A stretch of DNA of 64,000 nucleotides from NCBI GenBank assembly GCA_037189845.1, contig JBBCIS010000003.1, positions 868,001 to 932,000 on the forward strand, written 5' to 3'. Every line of letters begins with the position of its first letter. The stretch's first letter is position 1. Below, in pieces: positions 27,566 through 35,971 of this stretch. A model generated the notes under the pieces. The model made no database searches. It saw nothing but the letters and a program-made list of their open reading frames with translations, and was not told where the DNA came from. This stretch comes from JAMLHH01 sp037189845 (GTDB lineage Bacteria > Bacteroidota > Bacteroidia > Chitinophagales > JADIYW01). A program made the position numbers and the translations under genes.

Positions 27566-28051
27566 TTACTGAACTTTATTCAATTTGACGTAACGGATAT
27601 ATCCCTTACCATCTACTTTAAGTGTGATACCCTCTGTAGTCAATGGAATTTCGACATCAGATACGTGATAATCCTGATCTTCTACAGATGACTCGAATCT
27701 CAGCTTATAACCTTTGTTCATTTTAGATTCATCGATACTGAAAGTGGTGATACTCCTGTCGCCGGCAGCAATAGATGCTCCGGTGATAGCGCTCAGGTTT
27801 TCATTTTTTTTGGAAAGCGCTTTATGCCATTCTTTGAATCCATTGTACCATTGTTTGTCCGGTCCCATCACATACAACGTTTTTTCATATTTCCCACTTG
27901 GGTCAACCAGAGAAACTACGACATATGCTTCCAATCCGGTATAGTTTGACATCTGCAGCAAACATTTGTATTTAGCATTTTGTGCAGAAACCTGATTTGA
28001 AAAAAATAAAAGAGAAATACCTACAAATAATACTCTTACAAAAGACTTCAT
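27566..28051 (-). CDS. Secreted DUF2271-like protein
   Basis: 161 residues with a signal peptide (cleavage near VSAQ, residue 24). The mature domain AKYKCLLQMSNYTGLEAYVVVSLVDPSGKYEKTL... (shown in part) with PDKQWYNGFKEWHK and ISIDESK-like segments matches DUF2271, small periplasmic proteins of unknown function found beside PepSY reductases. It lies 4 bp after the ankyrin gene and 163 bp before the PepSY reductase. Context suggests a helper of the reductase (redox or metal handling); no metal-binding motif is visible. Confidence 0.75.
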   Translation of the reverse strand: MKSFVRVLFVGISLLFFSNQVSAQNAKYKCLLQMSNYTGLEAYVVVSLVDPSGKYEKTLYVMGPDKQWYNGFKEWHKALSKKNENLSAITGASIAAGDRSITTFSIDESKMNKGYKLRFESSVEDQDYHVSDVEIPLTTEGITLKVDGKGYIRYVKLNKVQ

Positions 28052-28055
28052 GATA

Positions 28056-29534
28056 CTACTTTAAAAAATTGATGGAAATGTTTTTTTCTTTGAGGGCCTC
28101 GTTTTCACTGGCTAAATCATAAGCCGATTCTTCAAATTCTGTTGTGATGCTGATATCTGCGCCCTTTTCTACGAGATATTTCAGTATAGTATCATCTTTT
28201 GCCAGCAATGCAGCTCTGTGTAAAACAGTCATTCCTTCAGTATTTTTCGCATTGATATCAATTTTCAGATTTTCCAGCTTTTGAAACAGGCTTACATCAT
28301 TTTTAGTAACAGCAATATGATATAAAGTGCTGCCGTCTGCTTGCGGAGCTGTAAAATCAAATCCTTTCTCAGTCAGAATATTCATCTTTTTTGTGAAATC
28401 ATCTGCGTTATTGCCTGGACCCTGACCTCTGTAAGCTTGTACCAGGTAATACGCAAGATTCCCTTCTGTAGACTGAATATCTGTTTTTGCACCTTTATCG
28501 ATCAACAATTGAACGACTTCAGGAGAACTGCTTTGAACTGCAGCAACCAATGCCGTTTCTCCCTTTTTATTGGCAGCATTAATATCTTTTACTTTAGGTA
28601 ATAACGAATTTATCACATCGATATCTTTTGTAGAAGCAGCAGCAATAAATACGGTATTCCCGTCTTTATCCGCAACATTGATATCTACACCCTTTTCCAG
28701 AAAAAATGCAATGATTTCTTTCTGGTTAGGCTTACGGACAATATTGTGTAAAGCATTTTCCCCATTCATACCCGTCACAGAAGCTGTAATTTTCAAATCA
28801 TTGATCAGGTACTGATATGTTTCCAATGTGCTGTTTGCACGACGGCTGCCTTGAGAAGCAAGTATCAAGGCATGTCTGGTAGGACCTACACCTTTTTGAA
28901 GTATATTCTTTAAATGTCCCACATTGCCGGATCTTGCTGCATAATCAAAAGCAGATCTTCCTAAATCATCTTTATCATGAAGGGTCAGTCCTTTCGTCTT
29001 CAGATATTCGGTTAAAATAAATTCCGTGTCGCCCAGAATCGCCAGCAATAAAATGTTGGCTCCATCCTGGTATTTTTGTTTTGGGTCTACACCTGCTTTA
29101 AAAAGAGCATCATAAACGCTTGTATTCGTTTGACCGTTAGCAGCAGCAAAAGTGATGGGAGTAGCCCCTTTGTCGTCCGTCAGGTGTATATTCCAACCTC
29201 CGGCAATTAAATATTTTGTCAGTTCTTCGTTACCTCTGCTTGCAGACCAGTGCAGATATGTGCGACCATCATGGGTTTTCTTATCCACTCCATTGCCTTT
29301 GATTTCTATCAGATATTTGATTGATTCTAGAGGAGCATCGTTATTAATTGCGATACTTACCACATCATAATTTCCTCTGTTAGCCTCTGTAGGGCTATTG
29401 CCTTTCTCTATTTCAGCTTTTACTCCTGCGACATCTGGTTTTGCCTTCCAAAAATCTGCACTTAGCATCGTATTGGTTTGGGCATACAGGAAAAATGGAG
29501 CGAGCAATAAGACAGTAACGATTGATTTTTTCAT
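28056..29534 (-). CDS. Secreted ankyrin-repeat protein
   Basis: 492 residues. Signal peptide 1-18 (MKKSIVTVLLLAPFFLYA). Residues 60-490 are ankyrin repeats of about 33 residues, e.g. DGRTYLHWSASRGNEELTKY, NKKGETALVAAVQSSSPEVV, NTEGMTVLHRAALLAKDD. Some central repeats are degenerate. Exported ankyrin proteins act as protein-binding scaffolds in the periplasm. It is first in the operon with DUF2271 (4 bp gap) and the PepSY reductase. The promoter region is the gap shared with feoAB, now split by the ATPase cassette. Confidence 0.9.
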   Translation of the reverse strand: MKKSIVTVLLLAPFFLYAQTNTMLSADFWKAKPDVAGVKAEIEKGNSPTEANRGNYDVVSIAINNDAPLESIKYLIEIKGNGVDKKTHDGRTYLHWSASRGNEELTKYLIAGGWNIHLTDDKGATPITFAAANGQTNTSVYDALFKAGVDPKQKYQDGANILLLAILGDTEFILTEYLKTKGLTLHDKDDLGRSAFDYAARSGNVGHLKNILQKGVGPTRHALILASQGSRRANSTLETYQYLINDLKITASVTGMNGENALHNIVRKPNQKEIIAFFLEKGVDINVADKDGNTVFIAAASTKDIDVINSLLPKVKDINAANKKGETALVAAVQSSSPEVVQLLIDKGAKTDIQSTEGNLAYYLVQAYRGQGPGNNADDFTKKMNILTEKGFDFTAPQADGSTLYHIAVTKNDVSLFQKLENLKIDINAKNTEGMTVLHRAALLAKDDTILKYLVEKGADISITTEFEESAYDLASENEALKEKNISINFLK

Positions 29535-29643
29535 TGTATAAACTAATTTTTGAGTAAATGGAAGCCCTATCCATATTTAGACCAAATATAAACAAAATGT
29601 CCAAGTGCTCGAAAATAACATGTCTTTTGAATGTCATTTTGCT

Positions 29644-29662
29644 TGTTATCAGATTGTGAACT
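29644..29662 (+). repeat. Left copy of 19-bp direct repeat flanking the ATPase gene
   Basis: TGTTATCAGATTGTGAACT, identical in sequence and orientation to 31205-31223. The two copies bracket 1542 bp containing only one gene. This looks like a target duplication or attachment-type repeat. Confidence 0.8.
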
Positions 29663-29757
29663 ACAGAAAAGACGGTTGTTAGGTAAACTTTCAAAGTAAT
29701 ACTATCTGGTAAAAGTTTGATATAGTAAGAGTTTCAGCACTGTTTTAAAAACTATTT

Positions 29758-29820
29758 TTCCCAAAGTGTAAAGTATATTCCTCAAAATTTGTAAAGTGAA
29801 GTGCTCAAAATTTGTAAAGT
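29758..29820 (+). promoter_or_regulatory. Three direct repeats at 23-bp period ahead of the ATPase gene
   Basis: CTCAAAATTTGTAAAGT occurs perfectly at 29781-29797 and 29804-29820. A degenerate copy ending GTGTAAAGT lies at 29758-29774. All three end in GTAAAGT at an exact 23-bp spacing (about two helical turns), 33 bp before the ATG. This looks like a cooperative operator for the ATPase gene (inference). Confidence 0.65.
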
Positions 29821-29852
29821 AAGTGTATATTTATATTTCAAATTCAAGCATT

Positions 29853-31106
29853 ATGGCGTATAAGGAGCGGTCGTCAGACAGAGAATTGCTAAGAAAGCTC
29901 AATGCTTCGGGTGCGGTATTAATACGAGGTACTAAGGCTTGCGGCAAAACGGAATCAGCAAAACAAATAGCCAGAAGTGTACTGAATGTGGACAGGGATG
30001 AGCAAGTGCCTCTGTTGATGAGTTCTGCCCCCAAACGCTTGCTACTTGGAGATACTCCTCGTCTGATAGATGAATGGCAGGTTCAGCCCCGGCTTTGGGA
30101 TTATATCCGGCACGAAATAGACGAGCGCAAAAAAACAGCACAATTCATACTTACAGGCTCGGCAAATCCCGAAGAGTCTGTAAAAATGCACTCGGGGGCA
30201 GGTAGGTTCACCATTCTGGATATGCGTACAATGTCATGGCAGGAAATGGGTTACTCATCGGGAAAAGTGAGTTTGGAAAAGCTGTTTGAGGGGCAAAAGA
30301 TTGATATTTATGATGAGCCTACAGAACTGGAATTTATCATAGAAAATATAATCAGGGGCGGTTTTCCGGCACATTTGAATAAAAAAGCAGAACAAGCGGC
30401 AGAAGTAAACCGTGCGTATATTGAGTTGCTTGCGGAGGTGGACATGAGTCGGATTTCAGATGTAAAACGCGACCCGGTAAAGATAAAGAGTTTACTGCGT
30501 TCACTTGCCCGGAATACTGCTACTTTAGTAGAAGTTTCAACGTTGGAAAAGGATATCCGGCAAGCAGACAACAACGATATTTCACGCCCGACCATTTACG
30601 ACTATCTGGATGCTTTGAATCGCTTGATGATAGTAGAAGACCAGCCTGCCTGGAATCCTCATATACGCTCGTCTGCATCGCTCAGAAAATCAGCTAAACG
30701 TCATTTTACCGATGTCAGTCTTGCTGTTGCCGCACTTGGTCTGGATAAAGAAGCGTTGTTGAACGATTTGAATTTTGTCGGTTTTTTGTTTGAATCGTTG
30801 GTCATACACGAACTTCGGGTATACGGGCAGGCAAATGATGCAAAAATCTATCATTACCGGGATTCGAGTGGATTGGAAGTGGACAGTATTGTCCAAAAGT
30901 ACAATGGTGATTGGTGTGCTTTTGAAATCAAACTCGGTATCGGACAAATAGAAGAGGCTGCGACTGCTTTACATAAATTTGTTTCGGTATTGGATGATAA
31001 GAAAACCAAGCCTCCAAAATCGCTCAATATTATTACCGGGACAGGAATCAGTTACACCCGGCAAGACGGAATCAATGTTATTTCATTGGCTTCGCTGGGG
31101 GTGTGA
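29853..31106 (+). CDS. AAA+ ATPase with DUF4143 / PD-(D/E)xK-like C-terminus
   Basis: 417 residues from ATG 29853 (an upstream in-frame ATG at 29823 is less likely). Walker A is GTKACGKT (residues 26-33), Walker B RLIDEWQ (Asp73, Glu74), sensor-like FILTGSANP. The C-terminal DUF4143 region has EVDSIVQKYNGDWCAFEIK (Asp344, Glu358, Lys360), the layout of a PD-(D/E)xK nuclease fold, followed by a closing helix. A winged-helix-like part lies between. Such proteins are widespread, patchily distributed and of unclear function. The gene uses CGN arginine codons and looks richer in GC than its neighbours, and it is bracketed by a 19-bp direct repeat, both signs of acquisition. Confidence 0.9.
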   Translation: MAYKERSSDRELLRKLNASGAVLIRGTKACGKTESAKQIARSVLNVDRDEQVPLLMSSAPKRLLLGDTPRLIDEWQVQPRLWDYIRHEIDERKKTAQFILTGSANPEESVKMHSGAGRFTILDMRTMSWQEMGYSSGKVSLEKLFEGQKIDIYDEPTELEFIIENIIRGGFPAHLNKKAEQAAEVNRAYIELLAEVDMSRISDVKRDPVKIKSLLRSLARNTATLVEVSTLEKDIRQADNNDISRPTIYDYLDALNRLMIVEDQPAWNPHIRSSASLRKSAKRHFTDVSLAVAALGLDKEALLNDLNFVGFLFESLVIHELRVYGQANDAKIYHYRDSSGLEVDSIVQKYNGDWCAFEIKLGIGQIEEAATALHKFVSVLDDKKTKPPKSLNIITGTGISYTRQDGINVISLASLGV

Positions 31107-31204
31107 TTTTTACTTTTCTGATACTACAACCCTTTCATTTCAACCATTCACAGCAAAAGCCACCGATACCCAATTTTTAGTATCCATTTTCACCAGTTTT
31201 CGTC

Positions 31205-31223
31205 TGTTATCAGATTGTGAACT
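31205..31223 (+). repeat. Right copy of 19-bp direct repeat flanking the ATPase gene
   Basis: Identical to 29644-29662, in the same orientation. It lies 99 bp after the ATPase stop and 100 bp before the feoA start. Confidence 0.8.
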
Positions 31224-31323
31224 TTAGAGGTAAAGTTGGGCTTTGTATGTATATTGCATCGCAAAAAAGCAGATTTGTACCCTGTATTTGTCTCTATTAC
31301 AGTTACAATTTCGAAATACATTT

Positions 31324-31542
31324 ATGATAACACTGGACCAGATAGAAATCGGAAAAAGCGCAAAAATTGTTTCTTACAAGAACCTTTTAATTGCTTCCAG
31401 ATTAATATCTATGGGAATTATTCCTGGTGTAGATGTTACCATCCTAAGAAAAACTTTAGCAGGTTCTACCTATTTATTACAATTTCCTCAACTGACTTTG
31501 GCTCTCAGAAAAGACGAGGTCGAGCAAATCGTGATTGAATAA
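31324..31542 (+). CDS. feoA: Ferrous iron transport protein A
   Basis: 72 residues, a single SH3-like FeoA domain: MITLDQIEIGKSAKIVS at the start, SRLISMGIIPGVDVTILRKT (the conserved LxxMGxxPG motif) and LALRKDEVEQIVIE at the end. FeoA is a small cytoplasmic partner of FeoB. The ATG at 31324 is chosen because upstream in-frame sequence has no FeoA similarity. FeoB starts 7 nt after its stop. Confidence 0.92.
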   Translation: MITLDQIEIGKSAKIVSYKNLLIASRLISMGIIPGVDVTILRKTLAGSTYLLQFPQLTLALRKDEVEQIVIE

Positions 31543-31549
31543 AATTGAC

Positions 31550-33652
31550 ATGAGTGTTCCAAAGTATCAGATAGCATTAGTAGGAAATCCTAACGTAGGA
31601 AAATCTTCCGTCTTTAATCTTTTAACCGGCTTACAGCAAAAGGTCGGGAATTTTCCCGGAGTGACAGTAGACAGAAAATCCGGAAAGATCGAACTGGAAA
31701 AATCCGGTCTTGTGGAAGTAACAGATCTTCCGGGTTTATATAGCTTATTTCCTTCTTCTGAAGATGAAAGAGTTGTAGTCAATGTCCTGCTGAAAGATAT
31801 ATCAGAGAAGCCATTGGACGCTATCGGATACATCGCTGATGCGAATGACCTGGAAAGAAATCTTTTACTTTTTACACAGATCAGGGATTTAGGTTATCCG
31901 GTGGTAATAGGTGTCAATATGATGGATACCGCTAAGGATAATCGTATTGAGATAGACCTGGATGGTTTAAGTAAGGATTTAGGTGTGCCCGTTGTCCCGA
32001 TCAATGGCAGAAACGGTGAAGGTGTAGAAGCTTTCAGGCAGGCAATAGATCAGACGATTGCTACTACTAAAGCTTCCGTTTTTTATCAGCTCAATGATGC
32101 TGAAAAGCTGATTGCAAAAGATGTTCTTTCATTTATTGGAGCGGGTTCTGAATATCAGGCTTTGCTGATCACACATCATTACAAACATCTCAGGCATTTG
32201 TCTGCTACTCAGAAAGAATACATTCAGAAGCTGATAGAAAAATATCTTTTCAATTCTTTGGATGAACAGCTGGACGAGATGATGCGCAGATATCAGGTGA
32301 TTACGCCTGTTGTTCAAAAAAACACTAAGAAGCATGCAGCAGTGATCAATCCGTTTACGAAAAAGATAGATGCCGTACTGACTCATCCGGTATTCGGGTT
32401 GCTGATCTTTATTGGTTTAATGCTTATTGTATTCCAGTCTATTTTTACCTGGTCAGAAAAGCCAATGGAATGGGTAGAAGAAAGCTTTGCCTGGCTGGGA
32501 AATATCATTGCAGTAGTAACTCCGGAGGGATGGTTTCAGGATATGTTGATCCAGGGTGTTGTCAGCGGACTTGCGGGCGTAATGGTATTTGTTCCGCAGA
32601 TTGCGATACTTTTTTTTCTGATCTCTTTGTTAGAAGAATCCGGATATATGGCGCGGGTTGTGTACCTGATGGATAGCTTTATGCGAAGATTCGGTCTCAA
32701 TGGAAGAAGCGTAGTATCCCTGATTTCAGGAGGTGCCTGTGCTATCCCGGCAGTAATGTCTACGCGTACGATCAATAACTGGAAAGAAAGATTGATCACT
32801 ATCATGGTCACGCCATTGATGAGTTGCTCTGCGAGAATTCCGGTATTTACTATTTTAATTGCGGTTGCTGTCCCGGCTACTAAAATCGGCGGTTGGTTGA
32901 GCTTGCAGGCGGTCGTTTTTATGGGACTATATATGCTGGGAGCATTGACTGCTTTGATCATTGCCTGGATTTTCCATAAAATTCTGAAAACAGATGAGCA
33001 CAGCTTCCTCGTGATGGAGCTTCCAAGATACCAGATGCCTCACTGGAGAAATGTATTCCTCAATGTATGGGAAAAGGTAAAAACTTTCTCATGGGAAGCC
33101 GGTAAAGTCATTCTGATTGTATCTGTTATTCTTTGGGTACTGGCTTCTTACGGCCCATCCAAAGCTATGCAGAAAGCAGAAGCACAGGCGAAAAGAGAAT
33201 ATGCAATTTCACAGGAGATCCCACTTGAGCAGCTGATCACTACGCATCAGTTAGAATCGTCTTACGCAGGCATCATCGGAAAAACCATAGAGCCGCTGAT
33301 CAGACCTTTGGGTTATGACTGGAAAATAGGTATTGCTTTGCTGTCATCTTTTGCCGCCCGTGAAGTTTTCGTAGGGACTATGGCCACGTTGTATGCCGTA
33401 GAAGATGAAGAAAATGAATCGTTGCTGAGAGAACGTTTACAGAATGCAACTTTCAGAGAAACCGGTGAGAAAGTATTCACTCTGGGAACTGCTGTTTCGT
33501 TGATGATATTTTATCTGTTTGCGATGCAGTGCATCAGTACTGTCGCAGTAGTAAGGCGCGAAACTAAAAGCTGGAAATGGCCCTCCATTCAGATTGCTTA
33601 CATGGGAGTTTTAGCATATTTCGGCAGCTGGCTGGCTTCTGTGATTTTTTAA
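31550..33652 (+). CDS. feoB: Ferrous iron transporter B
   Basis: 700 residues from ATG 31550 (a TTG at 31535 overlapping feoA is less likely). The N-terminal G domain has G1 GNPNVGKSS (residues 12-20), G3 DLPGLY and G4 NMMD. The membrane part has the Gate motifs SGGACAIPAVMSTRTI and SCSARIPVF with Cys residues lining the pore, and LLSSFAAREVFVGTMATLYAV near the C-terminus. FeoB imports Fe(II) across the inner membrane under low oxygen or low iron. Co-transcribed with feoA; no feoC seen. The opposite-facing PepSY reductase operon makes this a likely iron locus. Confidence 0.96.
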   Translation: MSVPKYQIALVGNPNVGKSSVFNLLTGLQQKVGNFPGVTVDRKSGKIELEKSGLVEVTDLPGLYSLFPSSEDERVVVNVLLKDISEKPLDAIGYIADANDLERNLLLFTQIRDLGYPVVIGVNMMDTAKDNRIEIDLDGLSKDLGVPVVPINGRNGEGVEAFRQAIDQTIATTKASVFYQLNDAEKLIAKDVLSFIGAGSEYQALLITHHYKHLRHLSATQKEYIQKLIEKYLFNSLDEQLDEMMRRYQVITPVVQKNTKKHAAVINPFTKKIDAVLTHPVFGLLIFIGLMLIVFQSIFTWSEKPMEWVEESFAWLGNIIAVVTPEGWFQDMLIQGVVSGLAGVMVFVPQIAILFFLISLLEESGYMARVVYLMDSFMRRFGLNGRSVVSLISGGACAIPAVMSTRTINNWKERLITIMVTPLMSCSARIPVFTILIAVAVPATKIGGWLSLQAVVFMGLYMLGALTALIIAWIFHKILKTDEHSFLVMELPRYQMPHWRNVFLNVWEKVKTFSWEAGKVILIVSVILWVLASYGPSKAMQKAEAQAKREYAISQEIPLEQLITTHQLESSYAGIIGKTIEPLIRPLGYDWKIGIALLSSFAAREVFVGTMATLYAVEDEENESLLRERLQNATFRETGEKVFTLGTAVSLMIFYLFAMQCISTVAVVRRETKSWKWPSIQIAYMGVLAYFGSWLASVIF

Positions 33653-33658
33653 TTTTTG

Positions 33659-33768
33659 GCACGTCCGCCGTGGCCATTGAGCCTGTCGGTGTGCGGCGGA
33701 CCAGGCTTTCGTTTCGAGCCGTTTATAAAACGGCTCTACCCTCTATCCTTCGTGCAGCTGACGCCAGA
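33659..33768. repeat. GC-rich palindromic intergenic island
   Basis: About 110 bp strikingly richer in GC than the surroundings, with two stems: GTCCGCCG (33663-33670) with CGGCGGAC (33694-33701), and GAGCCGTTT (33716-33724) with AAACGGCTC (33728-33736). It lies 7 bp after the feoB stop and lacks a U-tract. It looks like a dispersed Bacteroidota intergenic repeat rather than a terminator (inference). Confidence 0.55.
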
Positions 33769-33929
33769 TAATATTCAAAAGCCATTGTTTTGCTGGTGAG
33801 TGTTCTAAAACAACCATTTTGTATCATACAAGGAAAATATACAAATAGAAATTCCAGTACGGACAAATGAATAAGGCCTTTCAGGAAGCTCATTTTTCCT
33901 GTTCTTTTGCATTGGATTTCTTATAAAAC

Positions 33930-35189
33930 CTATGTCTTCCTTTCTTTTTTCTTAGCTGCCGGGAAAAGAATATTATTCAATATCAATCTGTATCCGGGGG
34001 AGTTAGGATGAAGATTCAGGTCTGTAGGCAGATCTCCTACAAGGTGGCGATAATCCTCCGGGTCATGTCCTCCGTAAAAAGTCCAGGTTCCTTTCCCCAT
34101 AGTACCATGTATATATCTAGCTTCGTCCAAAGCTTTATTTTCTCCCAGAATCAATACATCTTTTTTGATGATGCTTTTTCGGAAAGCGGTAGTTTGACCC
34201 ATGAAGCCTTTGATGAGGTTTGTATGATTTTGTGTAAGCATTGTAGGTACAGGATCCCACTTCGCAGAAAATTCAAAAATGCTGAAATAGTCTATCTTCT
34301 CTTCCATTGGCCGCATGGGAGGAACATCTATATCAGCGTATTCATACTCCATAGGATTCATGATGAGCTTGTATTTCTCAAAAGCAAAAGTTTTGGAATA
34401 ATCCAGCTTCTGTTGTGCAGCCGGATCAGCCGGATCACCGTCGTATACCTGGTGACAGATATCTGTCCCTTCAGCTGATAGTGCAATGTCATAAGTATCG
34501 GTAGCTGAACACATGGCAAACATAAAACCTCCTCCGACAACATATTCTTTAATTTTTTTAGCTACTGCCAGCTTTTCCTGGGATACCTTGCTGAAGCCAT
34601 GCTTTTTGGCCAGCGCTTCTGCATCTTTTTGCTGCTGAATGTACCATTCTGCATTCCGGTAGCTCGCATAGAACTTTCCGTATTGTCCTGTAAAGTCCTC
34701 ATGGTGAAGATGCAGCCAGTCATACAGGACCAGCTCATCATTCAGGATTTCTGAGTCATAAATTACAGTATACGGTATTTCTGCATAAGTCAGGACCAGT
34801 GTCACAGCATCATCCCAGGGCAATTTCCCGGGAGGGCTGTACACGGCAATTTTGGGGGCTTTTTCCAGGCGTACCGCATCCATATTGACTTCCGGGAGTG
34901 CTATTTCATCCAGAATATTTGCCATTGCTGCATCAGCTATCGTTTGGTATTTTACACCTCTGATGACACATTCTTTTTCCACTGCGGGATTAGATTTCAA
35001 TGCAAAGCTTCCTCCTTTATAGTTGAGCAGCCAGTCTACTTCTACTCCTTTGTTCAATGCCCAGTATGCGATCCCGTAAGCTTTCATGTGATTGCTTTGG
35101 GTTTCGTCCATGGGGATGAGTGTGTACGCTGCATATACAGGTGCGAGCTTCAGAAAAAGTATCAAAACAAAACTTATCCATTTTTGCAT
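33930..35189 (-). CDS. Secreted protein of the family mislabelled asparagine synthetase B
   Basis: 419 residues with a signal peptide (MQKWISFVLILFLKLAPVYA). The mature part has no cysteine at position 2 and none of the AsnB glutaminase or ATP-pyrophosphatase motifs, although homologues in Bacteroidota are often labelled asparagine synthetase B. I see a flavodoxin/amidotransferase-like core: PKIAVYSPPGKLPWDDAVTL, GGGFMFAMCSATDTYDIALS, and GTWTFYGGHDPEDYRH near the end. The FAMCSATDTYD and GGHDPE segments are conspicuous and probably functional. A small membrane-protein gene diverges from it 44 bp away. Function unknown. Confidence 0.72.
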   Translation of the reverse strand: MQKWISFVLILFLKLAPVYAAYTLIPMDETQSNHMKAYGIAYWALNKGVEVDWLLNYKGGSFALKSNPAVEKECVIRGVKYQTIADAAMANILDEIALPEVNMDAVRLEKAPKIAVYSPPGKLPWDDAVTLVLTYAEIPYTVIYDSEILNDELVLYDWLHLHHEDFTGQYGKFYASYRNAEWYIQQQKDAEALAKKHGFSKVSQEKLAVAKKIKEYVVGGGFMFAMCSATDTYDIALSAEGTDICHQVYDGDPADPAAQQKLDYSKTFAFEKYKLIMNPMEYEYADIDVPPMRPMEEKIDYFSIFEFSAKWDPVPTMLTQNHTNLIKGFMGQTTAFRKSIIKKDVLILGENKALDEARYIHGTMGKGTWTFYGGHDPEDYRHLVGDLPTDLNLHPNSPGYRLILNNILFPAAKKKERKT

Positions 35190-35233
35190 GTCCTAATTTA
35201 CTATTTTCATTTTATCAATATCAACGTTATTTA

Positions 35234-35809
35234 ATGCCTTACATTTTTATAACCATCATTTTTGTTGTTTTTCTTCCATTGTCTGTATGGGCTGATAGTT
35301 CCTTTCAGTTAAATCTTACCGGTTTTGATAAAAGTGCATTTTTTCGGGGAGTGGCAGTTATACAATTTATCACTGTTATGATTTGCTTTCTGACAGGTCC
35401 TTTTCAGTTTATCCCAAAATTATACCGAAAAAATCCGATGCTGCATTTTGCTTTGGGTAATGTATATACGATGGTGATATTATTGCTGGCAGGTCCCGCT
35501 ACACTGCTGCTGGCTTTTGGCCGGAATAGCCGGGTAGAGGTTTGTTTGCTTGCTATTGCTGCCGTTTTACTGTGGTGGTGTACGAGGAAAGGGATTTTTT
35601 ATATCTCTGAAAAGAGATGGCAGCTGCATCTGAAGTGGATGATGTATAGCTATGCTTTCATCCTGAGCATTACTTATTTTCTGGTGATTCAGCAATTGCA
35701 TTTGGGTTTATATGGATTTGCAGGAATGCTGATATTTCCTTTGACGGTTTTTATTCTGGAGAAAAATCATTTCACACGGTTTCTTCTAAAGCGTTTTACC
35801 GGCAGATAA
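35234..35809 (+). CDS. DUF2306-like membrane protein
   Basis: 191 residues from ATG 35234; the in-frame extension back to 35120 overlaps the divergent gene and adds nothing sensible. Five to six hydrophobic helices; first helix MPYIFITIIFVVFLPLSVWA is also signal-like. HFALGNVYTMVILLLAGPA and HLKWMMYSYAFILSI resemble the His-containing helices of DUF2306 (predicted membrane protein) where HxxLGxxY and WMxRSYA are typical. DUF2306 function is unknown. No operon partner downstream. Confidence 0.65.
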   Translation: MPYIFITIIFVVFLPLSVWADSSFQLNLTGFDKSAFFRGVAVIQFITVMICFLTGPFQFIPKLYRKNPMLHFALGNVYTMVILLLAGPATLLLAFGRNSRVEVCLLAIAAVLLWWCTRKGIFYISEKRWQLHLKWMMYSYAFILSITYFLVIQQLHLGLYGFAGMLIFPLTVFILEKNHFTRFLLKRFTGR

Positions 35810-35859
35810 TTACAGAGGATTGTAAGAGTATATATCAGCAAGAAATCAAGAAGCTTCTT

Positions 35860-35892
35860 AAATAAAAGGAAGCTGCCTTTTCAGACAGCTTC
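35860..35892 (-). terminator. Terminator after the 1743-residue surface protein
   Basis: On the minus strand GAAGCTG (35892-35886) pairs with CAGCTTC (35875-35869) across a 10-nt loop, followed by CTTTTATTT. It lies about 80 nt after the stop at 35972. Confidence 0.7.
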
Positions 35893-35971
35893 ACCCGGTC
35901 AATATTCCTGTTCATTATTTCAGGTCAATAAAAGGGAATGTTTTTGAGAATATTGAACCAATAACCACTAA

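Larger units (their letters stand above)
29535..29852. other. Intergenic region with flanking repeat copy and three iterons
   Basis: 318 bp between the ankyrin and ATPase genes. It holds the left 19-bp direct repeat (29644-29662) and three 17-bp repeats ending GTAAAGT (29758-29820). The ankyrin operon promoter must lie in the left third, but no clean TAnnTTTG was found. Confidence 0.6.

Noticed and set aside
31107..31204. Minus-strand frame (MDTKNWVSVAFAVNG, TGA, NERVVVSEK) hinting at selenocysteine or a gene fragment
   Set aside because: Far too short, with no SECIS-like structure recognised and no family match; kept as part of the cassette tail.
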